Shown one piece after another: positions 14,936 through 20,533 of a stretch of 20,533 nucleotides of DNA. Below the pieces are notes generated by a model, which saw only the letters and a program-made list of their open reading frames with translations, ran no database searches and was not told the DNA's origin. How positions within the stretch are numbered: the first letter of the stretch is position 1; each line of letters starts with the position of its first letter. The stretch comes from Chloroflexota bacterium (GTDB lineage: Bacteria > Chloroflexota > Anaerolineae > 4572-78), in NCBI GenBank assembly GCA_024278725.1, contig JAJRSQ010000124.1, positions 1 through 20,533 on the forward strand, written 5' to 3'. A program made the translations under genes and the position numbers.

Positions 14936-16039
14936 TCAGTAGCACCCCATTATCGTCTCGTCTGCAAGCATATCAACCACCGCTTTCACATCGCCGGTTT
15001 CACGGTAAACCGCCAATTGCCGGTCGGCGCTGGTGCCTTCGCGCAAAATTGTTTCCACATGCGCGATTTCGTTTTGGATGCCCAACGGCTCCACAACATC
15101 CTGCAAAATTTCCAGCAATTCACTCATCAGAAAGCGCAGGGGAACGGCTTTTTCTTTCCCAAAATCAATGAGGTTGCCATCAATGCCGTCCCGCACGGCG
15201 AGCCATTTATTTTCGGCAATCAGTTCCCGCCGATAAAGCCGCCAGGTGATGTTTCGGCGGCGCAGTTGAATCAGTTTCGCCACCAGCGCCTGCAACAGCG
15301 CGGCGATGGCAATCACGTCATCCACGCGAGTCACGCAATCGAAAATGCGAAATTCCAGCGTGGGAAAGATGGGGTGCGGGCGCACATCCCACCAGATTTT
15401 TGTTGGTTCGGCGATGCACCCGGCATTGATGAGGGTGTTCACGTACCGCTCGTAATCTTCGTATGAATTGAAATACGACGGGATGCCCGTGCGGGGCAAA
15501 TCTTCAAAGACGACGCTGCGATATGATTTCAGCCCGGTGTCGCGCCCGTTCCAAAATGGCGATGAGGTGGACAGGGTGAGCAGGTGAGGCAGGAAATATC
15601 GCACCTGATTCATCACATCAATGCGCAGTTCCCGGTCGGGAATGCCGATGTGAATGTGCATGCCGAAAATCAACAGGCGGCGCGCCAGATATTTCATATC
15701 GTTCAACAGTCCGAAATAGCGCGGATATTCGCTGATTTCCTGGTCGAGCCAGCGCGAAAACGGGTGCGTGCCGGCAGCGAGGATTTTCCGCCCGTGATGG
15801 TGCGCCACATCCGACACCATGCGCCGCAGCCGCATCACTTCCTGCCTCGCCTCTTTAATGTTGCGGCACACATGGCTGCCCACCTCCACCTGCGATTGCA
15901 TGAATTCCGGCTTGACCTGGTCTTTGAGGATTACCCGCCCCTGTTCCAAAAATTCCTGAATGTACGATGTCAGTTCCCGCGTTTCGGGGTCAATTATCTG
16001 GTACTCTTCCTCGATGCCAATGGTCAAATCATCAAGCAT
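14936..16039 (-). CDS. YbdK-type carboxylate-amine ligase (GCS2 family)
   Basis: A 367-residue protein, the usual length for the YbdK group of glutamate-cysteine ligase family 2. The N-terminus reads LTIGIEEEYQIID, with the metal/ATP-binding Glu cluster at 10-12. Other conserved pieces are EVGSHVC (52-58), AAGTHPFSRW (88-97), GMHIHIG (126-132) and TLEFRIFD. E. coli YbdK has weak gamma-glutamylcysteine synthetase activity, and related enzymes ligate glutamate to other amines. The true substrate here cannot be told. ATG 16039 was chosen because GGAGG lies 8 bases upstream; the frame stays open further upstream but runs through the promoter. The next gene upstream on the same strand is an LmbE-like deacetylase, 82 bases away, but a strong promoter in the gap suggests independent expression. 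There is no clear terminator of its own, so readthrough antisense to the 6S-like RNA is possible. Confidence 0.92.
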   Translation of the reverse strand: MLDDLTIGIEEEYQIIDPETRELTSYIQEFLEQGRVILKDQVKPEFMQSQVEVGSHVCRNIKEARQEVMRLRRMVSDVAHHHGRKILAAGTHPFSRWLDQEISEYPRYFGLLNDMKYLARRLLIFGMHIHIGIPDRELRIDVMNQVRYFLPHLLTLSTSSPFWNGRDTGLKSYRSVVFEDLPRTGIPSYFNSYEDYERYVNTLINAGCIAEPTKIWWDVRPHPIFPTLEFRIFDCVTRVDDVIAIAALLQALVAKLIQLRRRNITWRLYRRELIAENKWLAVRDGIDGNLIDFGKEKAVPLRFLMSELLEILQDVVEPLGIQNEIAHVETILREGTSADRQLAVYRETGDVKAVVDMLADETIMGCY

Positions 16040-16084
16040 TGCCGCCGCCTCCGATATTTTTTTGTACAACCGGATATTTTTATG

Positions 16085-16113
16085 ATTATACCACACCCAT
16101 CCAATGATTGAAA
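16085..16113 (-). promoter_or_regulatory. Promoter of the YbdK-like gene
   Basis: On the minus strand, a perfect -10 TATAAT (16085-16090) is preceded by TGG (extended -10). TTTCAA (16108-16113) lies 17 bases upstream as a weak -35. It sits in the 82-base gap after the LmbE-like gene. Confidence 0.6.
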
Positions 16114-16121
16114 GCGTTTTT

Positions 16122-16829
16122 TCAGCCGATATACAACCGGCGGTATGATTCGCGCAGTACGTCCCGACCGTATTCGTCAACGGCACGATGCCACTCGCGC
16201 AGACGGTCGGACAACGCTTCCGGTTGGGGAATTTGGCTGGCGTGCGACAAAATCGCTTGCACTTTTTGGTCAAACACGTCTGAAATATCCACGTAAAAAT
16301 CAGCCTGAAGGGTGCCCGCTAAAAAGATGTGCGCTACGGTGTGCGGCGTCAGTCCATCCGCCAAAAATTCAGGGTGATACATGCGATTTCCCACCGCCGG
16401 GAAGAGGGCATTCACGGCGATTTCTCCGGCAGCGCGGTGGTCGGGGTGGTTGATGCGCCCGTGCCAGAAATAGGTGGTGGGGTCCGGGGCAATGACGGCA
16501 TCGGGGCGGAAGCGGCGCAGTTCGCGCACCACGTCGGTGCGCACGCGCAAGGTGGGGGTCAATTCGCCGTCATCTTCGTTGAAGAAGGTCACCGTTTTCA
16601 CACCGAGCACGGCGGCGGCGGCACGTTGTTCCGTGCGCCGGATGTTCTTCAGTTTTTCGGGGGTCATCGCGGGGTCGGCGCTGCCTTTGTTGCCGTTGGT
16701 TAAAATCAGATAGCTAATATCCGCGCCGTGTTTTGCCCACTGCGCTACCAGCCCGCCACAAAAAAATTCGGGGTCATCAGGATGCGCCATAATGACCATC
16801 GCTTTTTGGTGAATAAATGGGGGGGTCAT
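16122..16829 (-). CDS. LmbE/PIG-L family deacetylase
   Basis: A 235-residue zinc-dependent N-deacetylase-like protein. The signature AHPDDPEFFCGG (15-26) supplies His16, Asp18 and Asp19; HPDH (128-131) supplies the third zinc ligand, His131. NGNKGS (45-50) and the RRTEQRAAAAVLGV helix are also typical. Family members remove acetyl groups from N-acetylglucosaminyl compounds, including the deacetylation step in mycothiol and bacillithiol synthesis; others act in lipid or antibiotic pathways. The sequence alone does not say which. ATG 16829 has GAGG 6 bases upstream, and the conserved region starts soon after. No signal peptide is seen, so it is cytoplasmic. It has its own extended -10 promoter. 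The neighbouring glutamate-cysteine ligase-like gene makes a thiol link possible but unproven. Confidence 0.92.
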   Translation of the reverse strand: MTPPFIHQKAMVIMAHPDDPEFFCGGLVAQWAKHGADISYLILTNGNKGSADPAMTPEKLKNIRRTEQRAAAAVLGVKTVTFFNEDDGELTPTLRVRTDVVRELRRFRPDAVIAPDPTTYFWHGRINHPDHRAAGEIAVNALFPAVGNRMYHPEFLADGLTPHTVAHIFLAGTLQADFYVDISDVFDQKVQAILSHASQIPQPEALSDRLREWHRAVDEYGRDVLRESYRRLYIG

Positions 16830-16861
16830 ACTCACCTCGTTGGTTATTTTTGTGTGTGGAT

Positions 16862-16889
16862 AGGATAGCACGCATTCAGAATTTTACAA
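16862..16889 (-). promoter_or_regulatory. Promoter of the LmbE-like gene
   Basis: On the minus strand, TTGTAA (16884-16889), a 16-base spacer and TATCCT (16862-16867) are preceded by TGC, another extended -10. It lies between the ferredoxin terminator and the LmbE-like start. Confidence 0.5.
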
Positions 16890-16904
16890 ACGGTAAATTG
16901 CATC

Positions 16905-16934
16905 AAAAAAGGCGTACCGCCGAAACGATACGCC
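16905..16934 (-). terminator. Rho-independent terminator of the ferredoxin gene
   Basis: The minus-strand stem GGCGTA / TACGCC (16911-16934, with an inner CG pair) is followed by T6 (16905-16910). It lies 24 bases beyond the ferredoxin stop. Confidence 0.85.
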
Positions 16935-16958
16935 CTGAATATTCGCCAAAAATTACGT

Positions 16959-17276
16959 TTATCCCTTCGGTTTTCCTTTGTAGGTCGCGCGTTCTTCTTC
17001 AAAATCATAATCCCAGTAGCCGGGACCATCGGTGAAATAGTCGGCATTGCGTTGGATGTCGGCTTCAAATTCTTCGGGAACATCTTCTTCGGGGAAGATT
17101 GCTTCGGGGGGGCAAACCGGGACGCATGCACCGCAGTCAATGCAAGTGTCGGGGTCAATGAAGAAAAGGTCGTTCCATTTGGGGTCATCGGTCGGACCGG
17201 GGACGATACAATCCACCGGGCAAACTTCAACGCAGTCACCTTCACGGGTACAAGTTGCTACAATTACATGAGTCAT
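16959..17276 (-). CDS. Dicluster ferredoxin (FdxA-like)
   Basis: A 105-residue small iron-sulfur electron carrier. Cysteines fall in two groups: Cys9, Cys15, Cys19, Cys23 (CTREGDCVEVCPVDC) and Cys45, Cys48, Cys51, Cys55 (CIDCGACVPVCP). The second group plus Cys19 would hold a [4Fe-4S] cluster; Cys9, Cys15 and Cys55 would hold the other, as a [3Fe-4S] cluster or as [4Fe-4S] with an extra ligand. The acidic tail after PPEAIFPEEDVPEEF and the length match the seven-iron ferredoxins of the Azotobacter type, but the Cys9-Cys15 spacing (5 residues between) is shorter than the 7 usual there. It has a strong Shine-Dalgarno AGGAGGA 8 bases from the ATG, a near-perfect promoter and its own terminator, so high expression is likely. 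Its redox partner is not identifiable. Confidence 0.95.
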   Translation of the reverse strand: MTHVIVATCTREGDCVEVCPVDCIVPGPTDDPKWNDLFFIDPDTCIDCGACVPVCPPEAIFPEEDVPEEFEADIQRNADYFTDGPGYWDYDFEEERATYKGKPKG

Positions 17277-17299
17277 ATTTCAGTTCCTCCTGAAAATAG

Positions 17300-17316
17300 T
17301 AGTTGAGGGTCAACTA
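17300..17316. promoter_or_regulatory. Inverted repeat in the ferredoxin leader
   Basis: TAGTTGA (17300-17306) and TCAACTA (17310-17316) form a perfect 7-bp palindrome around GGG. It lies between the ferredoxin promoter and its ribosome binding site, about 15-30 bases after the predicted start site. It could be a repressor operator or a 5' mRNA stem. Confidence 0.5.
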
Positions 17317-17330
17317 TTCAAATTTCAACC

Positions 17331-17359
17331 ATTGTAATCAAAAGGAAGTATATTGTCAA
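17331..17359 (-). promoter_or_regulatory. Near-consensus ferredoxin promoter
   Basis: On the minus strand, a perfect -35 TTGACA (17354-17359), a 17-base spacer and TACAAT (17331-17336). It is the strongest housekeeping-type promoter in the window and fits a highly expressed ferredoxin. Confidence 0.8.
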
Positions 17360-17400
17360 CCCTGATTTTATTTATTTTTAACCGCGGGTAATTTTCGGCA

Positions 17401-17431
17401 AAAAAAAGCGGGCTGGCGCTTGCCAGCCCGC
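17401..17431 (-). terminator. Rho-independent terminator of sodA
   Basis: The 10-bp perfect GC-rich stem GCGGGCTGGC / GCCAGCCCGC (17408-17431) has a 4-base loop. It is followed on the minus strand by T7 (17401-17407). It lies 10 bases beyond the sodA stop. Confidence 0.92.
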
Positions 17432-17441
17432 AAGGGGGATG

Positions 17442-18041
17442 TTATTTGGTTGCCGCAGCGAAGTTCTCGGCGACTTTATCCCAGTTCACCACGTGCCAAA
17501 ACGCCGAAACATAATCGGGGCGACGGTTTTGGTATTTGAGGTAATAGGCGTGTTCCCACACGTCCAATCCCAGAATGGGCGTTTTGCCGTCCATCAACGG
17601 GCTATCCTGATTGGCGGTGCTGAAGACTTCCAGCGCGCCGTTATTGACCGCCAGCCATGCCCATCCACTGCCGAAACGGGTTTTCGCCGCGGTGGAAAAC
17701 TTTTCCTTGAACGCATCAAAACTGCCAAACGCCGCGTTGATGGCATCCGCCAGCGCGCCGTCGGGTTCGCCGCCGCCGTTGGGACTCATCACTTTCCAAA
17801 ACAGCGCGTGGTTGGCATATCCGCCGCCATTATTGCGCACCGCCGTTGGGAGGTTGTCCACCCCTTTCGCCAAAATGGCTTCGATGCTCAACCCTTCCAG
17901 CTCGGTGCCTTGAATGGCGGCATTCAAATTGTTGGTATATCCGTTATGATGCTTGCTGTGATGAATCTCCATCGTGCGGGCATCAATGTGCGGTTCCAGC
18001 GCATCGTAAGAATAGGGAAGTGCAGGAAGTTTAAATGTCAT
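17442..18041 (-). CDS. sodA: Superoxide dismutase, manganese type
   Basis: A 199-residue enzyme that converts superoxide to hydrogen peroxide and oxygen. The metal ligands are all present: His27 (EIHHSKHH), His78 (YANHALFW), Asp160 and His164 (DVWEHAYY). Residues favour manganese: NNGGGYANH before the second ligand, and Gln145 in ANQDSPL, where Fe enzymes instead carry the active-site Gln near residue 70. The length is normal and there is no signal peptide, so it is cytoplasmic. ATG 18041 has AAGGAG 8 bases upstream. It is monocistronic with its own strong terminator. I could not pick a confident promoter in the 235-base gap shared with the divergent transporter. Confidence 0.97.
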   Translation of the reverse strand: MTFKLPALPYSYDALEPHIDARTMEIHHSKHHNGYTNNLNAAIQGTELEGLSIEAILAKGVDNLPTAVRNNGGGYANHALFWKVMSPNGGGEPDGALADAINAAFGSFDAFKEKFSTAAKTRFGSGWAWLAVNNGALEVFSTANQDSPLMDGKTPILGLDVWEHAYYLKYQNRRPDYVSAFWHVVNWDKVAENFAAATK

Positions 18042-18136
18042 AATGTTTACTCCTTAATTTGTGTAGGTTTGTTTTTTGCTACCTTCGGCAGTTACGGGAT
18101 TAATTTAAACAATAGCCCGATACAGAGGCTATATGT

Positions 18137-18165
18137 TTGACCATTTTTTGATATGATGATACAGT
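18137..18165 (+). promoter_or_regulatory. Predicted promoter of the EamA transporter
   Basis: TTGACC (18137-18142), a 17-base spacer and TACAGT (18160-18165) with TGA before the -10. The leader would be about 105 bases and shows no recognised riboswitch. Confidence 0.5.
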
Positions 18166-18276
18166 GTCGGCTATTATTTTAACGACACAATCATCCGGAT
18201 GTTCACAACGGCGAGATTTTTATTTACCTGCTGAAGCGATAGGGATTATAGCCAGCAGAAACGGGGTTGTCAAAGG

Positions 18277-19152
18277 ATGACAGCAATTACACATGCCACA
18301 GAACAGAATAAACGGCGCGGAATCATACTGGCGGTGATGGCGGTCACTTCGTTTTCCACCAGTCCGGTGCTGGTGCGCTGGGCAGCGCCGCTCTCGGCGT
18401 ATGAAGTGACCGCCTGGCGCGTGCTGATTGCCGCGCTGAGCGTTTTAACGCTGGCGCTGGTGCAAAAGCAACGACTCAGGCTCAATACGGGCGATTTGCC
18501 GAAATTCACCGTATTCGGACTGATAACCGCCGTGCATTTCGGCGCGTATATCGCGTCCCTCAACTACACCACCATCGCCCATTCACTGACAATTGTGTAC
18601 ACCGCGCCGGTGTTCGTGGCAATATTTTCAGCAATATTTTTGAAGGAATCCATCTCACCGCGAAAGTGGGTGGGGGTGGCGATTGTGGTGGTCGGTATTG
18701 CAGTGCTGGCGGGGTTTGAGCCGGAAATGACGCCGCGAAAATGGCTCGGCGACGGGCTGGCGCTGATTTCCGCCATCGCCTTCGGGTTTTACTCGGTGGC
18801 GGGGCGGTCGCAGCGGACACATTATTCTTTGCTCACTTATGCCTTTTTCGTGTACATCATCGCCGCCGTGTGGATGGCGCCCGTTGCCATTGCAACTTTC
18901 ACGCCGGGGGGATACGGCTTGCGTCAGATTGTCTCGGTGGTGTTGCTGGGCGTTTTGCCGCTGGGGCTGGGTCACACGCTGTACAATGCCGCTTTGCGGC
19001 ATATGCACGCCACATACGCCAATTTAATCGCATCTCAGGAAGTAACGGGCGGCATTCTGCTGGGCATTATTTTTCTGAACGAAATTCCGGGTATGAGCGC
19101 CATCGCCGGGGTGGTGATAACGCTGCTGGGTATTGTGATGGTTCTGTTATGA
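18277..19152 (+). CDS. EamA/DMT-family transporter
   Basis: A 291-residue inner-membrane protein with about ten hydrophobic helices arranged as two EamA repeats. The first begins at about residue 15 (GIILAVMAVTSFSTSPVLVRWAA). The second begins at about 157 (LGDGLALISAIAFGFYSVAGR). Conserved features of the drug/metabolite transporter superfamily include Arg near the end of helix 2 (AWRVLIA), the LNYTTIAHSLTIVYTAPVFVAIFSAI-type helix pair and the final LNEIPG loop. Members export amino acids, metabolites or drugs; the substrate is not predictable here. AAAGG abuts the ATG, so the ribosome binding site is poorly spaced, but no other in-frame start lies between it and helix 1. Its last 6 bases overlap the 3' end of nadD on the other strand. 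Confidence 0.93.
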   Translation: MTAITHATEQNKRRGIILAVMAVTSFSTSPVLVRWAAPLSAYEVTAWRVLIAALSVLTLALVQKQRLRLNTGDLPKFTVFGLITAVHFGAYIASLNYTTIAHSLTIVYTAPVFVAIFSAIFLKESISPRKWVGVAIVVVGIAVLAGFEPEMTPRKWLGDGLALISAIAFGFYSVAGRSQRTHYSLLTYAFFVYIIAAVWMAPVAIATFTPGGYGLRQIVSVVLLGVLPLGLGHTLYNAALRHMHATYANLIASQEVTGGILLGIIFLNEIPGMSAIAGVVITLLGIVMVLL

Positions 19153-19761
19153 TGAAAGATACAGCCGGTGGCGAGCGATGTAATCCGCCACGGCAGCCGG
19201 AACGAGCCGGGAAATTGCTTCCCCCCGCGCCACCCGCCGCCGAATTTCCGTCGCCGAGATGGGGACCGGCGGCATTTCCACCCACAGCAACCGCGAGCGC
19301 AATTGCGGCAACGCCGCCAACAGCGCGTCAATAGACGGCTTAACCCCCGGACGATGCACCGCCACCAGCCGACACCGTTCCACCAGCGTCTGCGGGTTGT
19401 GCCAGTGCGGTATCCCCGCCAACGCATCCGCGCCGATGATGAAAAAAGTCTCCCCTGCCCCAACCGAGAATTCCCGCTGCAAAAGTTGCACCGTGTCCAC
19501 CGAATATTGCGGTCCCGCGCGGTCAATATCCACCCGCGAAACGGCGAAACCGGGGCGATTCGCCACCGCCAGCTTCACCATTCGCCAGCGGTCTTCCGCC
19601 GGGGTAAGGGCGCGATTTCGCTTGTGGGGCGGGTCGGCGACCGGCACAAAAAGCACGCAATCCAGCGCCAACGCCGATTGCACCGCTTCGGCAACCGCCA
19701 GATGCCCGTTGTGAACGGGGTCAAACGTGCCGCCAAAAATCCCGAGCGTTACCACATCCAT
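19147..19761 (-). CDS. nadD: Nicotinate-nucleotide adenylyltransferase NadD
   Basis: A 204-residue enzyme that joins nicotinate mononucleotide and ATP to make deamido-NAD in NAD biosynthesis. The nucleotidyltransferase motif GIFGGTFDPVHNGHL (7-21), PPHKRN (45-50), FIIGADAL (about 107-114) and the second motif ISATEIRRRV (about 169-178) are all present, and the length is typical. The ATG at 19761 lies 12 bases inside the end of obgE, so the two are co-transcribed and probably translationally coupled. obgE-nadD order is common in bacteria. The rsfS gene often found next is absent; instead the gene ends tail-to-tail with the transporter. Confidence 0.97.
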   Translation of the reverse strand: MDVVTLGIFGGTFDPVHNGHLAVAEAVQSALALDCVLFVPVADPPHKRNRALTPAEDRWRMVKLAVANRPGFAVSRVDIDRAGPQYSVDTVQLLQREFSVGAGETFFIIGADALAGIPHWHNPQTLVERCRLVAVHRPGVKPSIDALLAALPQLRSRLLWVEMPPVPISATEIRRRVARGEAISRLVPAAVADYIARHRLYLSS

Positions 19762-20533
19762 TCCAATTCCATATCCGCCAAAAATACGGTGTCACCGGCA
19801 TTCACACCCGCTTCCCGCAACGCCGCCAGCACGCCCATCGTTTCCAACTGCAATTGCGCCCGTTCCACCGCTTCATGCATATCCCAATACGTTTGCGACA
19901 CCAGCCGTTGAATGCCCACGCCGTCCACATGATAACCGTCGGGTTGTCTGGTCACCGTGAATGCCGAGGCGTCGTCATCCAGCGTGAATACGGGCACATC
20001 GGGCGTGACGGGCGCAACCTCGGGGAGTTCCGCCAACTGAGTCGCCACCAGCCGCATCAGGTCGCGCACGCCGTCCTGCGTCGCCGCCGAAATGAAGCGC
20101 GCGGGGATGCCGAGCTCGTCCGCTTTTTGCTGCACTGCGTCCCAGTGGTCGGCGGCGTCGGGGATGTCTTTTTTGTTCAGCACCAAAATCTGCGGTTTTT
20201 CCGCCAGCAACGGGTTGAACAGACGCAGTTCGTCATTAATTTTCTCGAATTCGGCGAGCGGGTCCGGCGATATGCCGTCCAGCACGTGAATCAGCAGGCG
20301 GGTGCGTTCCACATGCCGCAAAAAATGATGCCCCAAACCCGCGCCTTCGTGCGCCCCTTCAATTAATCCGGGGATGTCCGCCATCACAAAATCGCGGTCA
20401 TCCACCAAAACCACCCCCAAATTCGGCTGAAGCGTGGTGAAGGGATAATTGGCGATTTTCGGTTTTGCCGCCGTCACCGATGCCAGCAGCGTGCTTTTTC
20501 CGGCATTGGGAACACCCACAATACCCACATCAG
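19749..20533 (-). CDS. obgE: GTPase ObgE/CgtA, 5' end outside window
   Basis: The last 261 codons or so of an Obg GTPase, which acts in late 50S ribosome assembly and stress control. The window begins just before the G1 motif (GVPNAGKST); the N-terminal glycine-rich Obg fold lies beyond the right edge. DIPGLIEGAHEGAGLGH (G3), LNKKDIP (G4) and ISAATQDG (G5) follow. The protein ends in an OCT domain, shown by VSQTYWDMHEAVERAQ, LETMGV, ALREAGVNAGDTV and a final ELEW. Not all Obg proteins carry an OCT domain, so its presence is informative. The frame is open to the edge, and the GTG at 20526-20528 is internal rather than a start. It overlaps nadD by 13 bases. Confidence 0.96.
   Translation of the reverse strand, partial: DVGIVGVPNAGKSTLLASVTAAKPKIANYPFTTLQPNLGVVLVDDRDFVMADIPGLIEGAHEGAGLGHHFLRHVERTRLLIHVLDGISPDPLAEFEKINDELRLFNPLLAEKPQILVLNKKDIPDAADHWDAVQQKADELGIPARFISAATQDGVRDLMRLVATQLAELPEVAPVTPDVPVFTLDDDASAFTVTRQPDGYHVDGVGIQRLVSQTYWDMHEAVERAQLQLETMGVLAALREAGVNAGDTVFLADMELEWMW

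Noticed and set aside
14741..15466. Open frame of 241 codons on the plus strand after aspS
   Set aside because: It starts inside the 6S-like RNA, crosses its terminator and then runs antisense to the YbdK-like gene.
1..20533. CRISPR arrays, tRNAs, rRNAs, insertion sequences, prophage genes
   Set aside because: I saw no regularly spaced direct repeats of CRISPR size, no cloverleaf or rRNA sequence, and no transposase or phage protein on either strand.

Overview
This window comes from a GC-rich bacterial chromosome that uses the standard genetic code. It encodes mostly housekeeping and stress functions, with no phage, plasmid, IS element, CRISPR or tRNA that I can see. The gene set is an obgE-nadD pair, Mn superoxide dismutase, dicluster ferredoxin, YbdK-type ligase, a predicted non-discriminating AspRS, MTA/SAH-type amidohydrolase and a giant PAS/GAF hybrid kinase. 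Together with the extended -10 promoters, this suggests an environmental Chloroflexota-like bacterium. That placement is inference from gene content and style only; there is no 16S gene here.

Layout: (1) Positions 1-6362, minus strand: a 1371-residue membrane hybrid histidine kinase is translationally coupled (ATGA overlap) to a UvrD/AddB-like P-loop protein with degenerate helicase motifs. The 3' end of the latter runs into two short tandem repeats of period 8 and 7. (2) Positions 6363-9008, plus strand: moeA, a membrane-anchored DsbA-like thioredoxin and a small cysteine-containing protein with a very acidic tail. (3) Positions 9091-11121: a terminator-shaped hairpin, then an MtaD/SsnA-like amidohydrolase carrying an extra C-terminal domain of about 190 residues that looks like a CYTH (triphosphate tunnel) domain. 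(4) Positions 11186-11336: a palindromic repeat element and a convergent terminator. (5) Positions 11364-12671, minus: a metallo-beta-lactamase-fold hydrolase fused to a C-terminal STAS domain. (6) Positions 12783-14922, plus: aspS followed by a free-standing non-coding RNA gene with its own promoter and terminator, which I read as 6S RNA. (7) Positions 14936-18041, minus: four separately promoted genes (YbdK-like glutamate-cysteine ligase, LmbE-like deacetylase, ferredoxin, sodA). (8) Positions 18137-19152, plus: an EamA/DMT transporter, converging on (9) obgE (5' end outside the window) and nadD on the minus strand.

How the genes work together: several relate to redox and metal chemistry (MoeA, DsbA-like protein, ferredoxin, Mn-SOD, possibly a thiol ligase and deacetylase), but most appear to be individually transcribed. 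The points most worth a second look are the amidohydrolase-CYTH fusion with a hairpin just ahead of its ribosome binding site, the kinase coupled to a degenerate helicase, the MBL-STAS fusion, the predicted 6S RNA, and the repeated use of TGn extended -10 promoters. I did not find a clearly bounded, wholly new multi-gene system.
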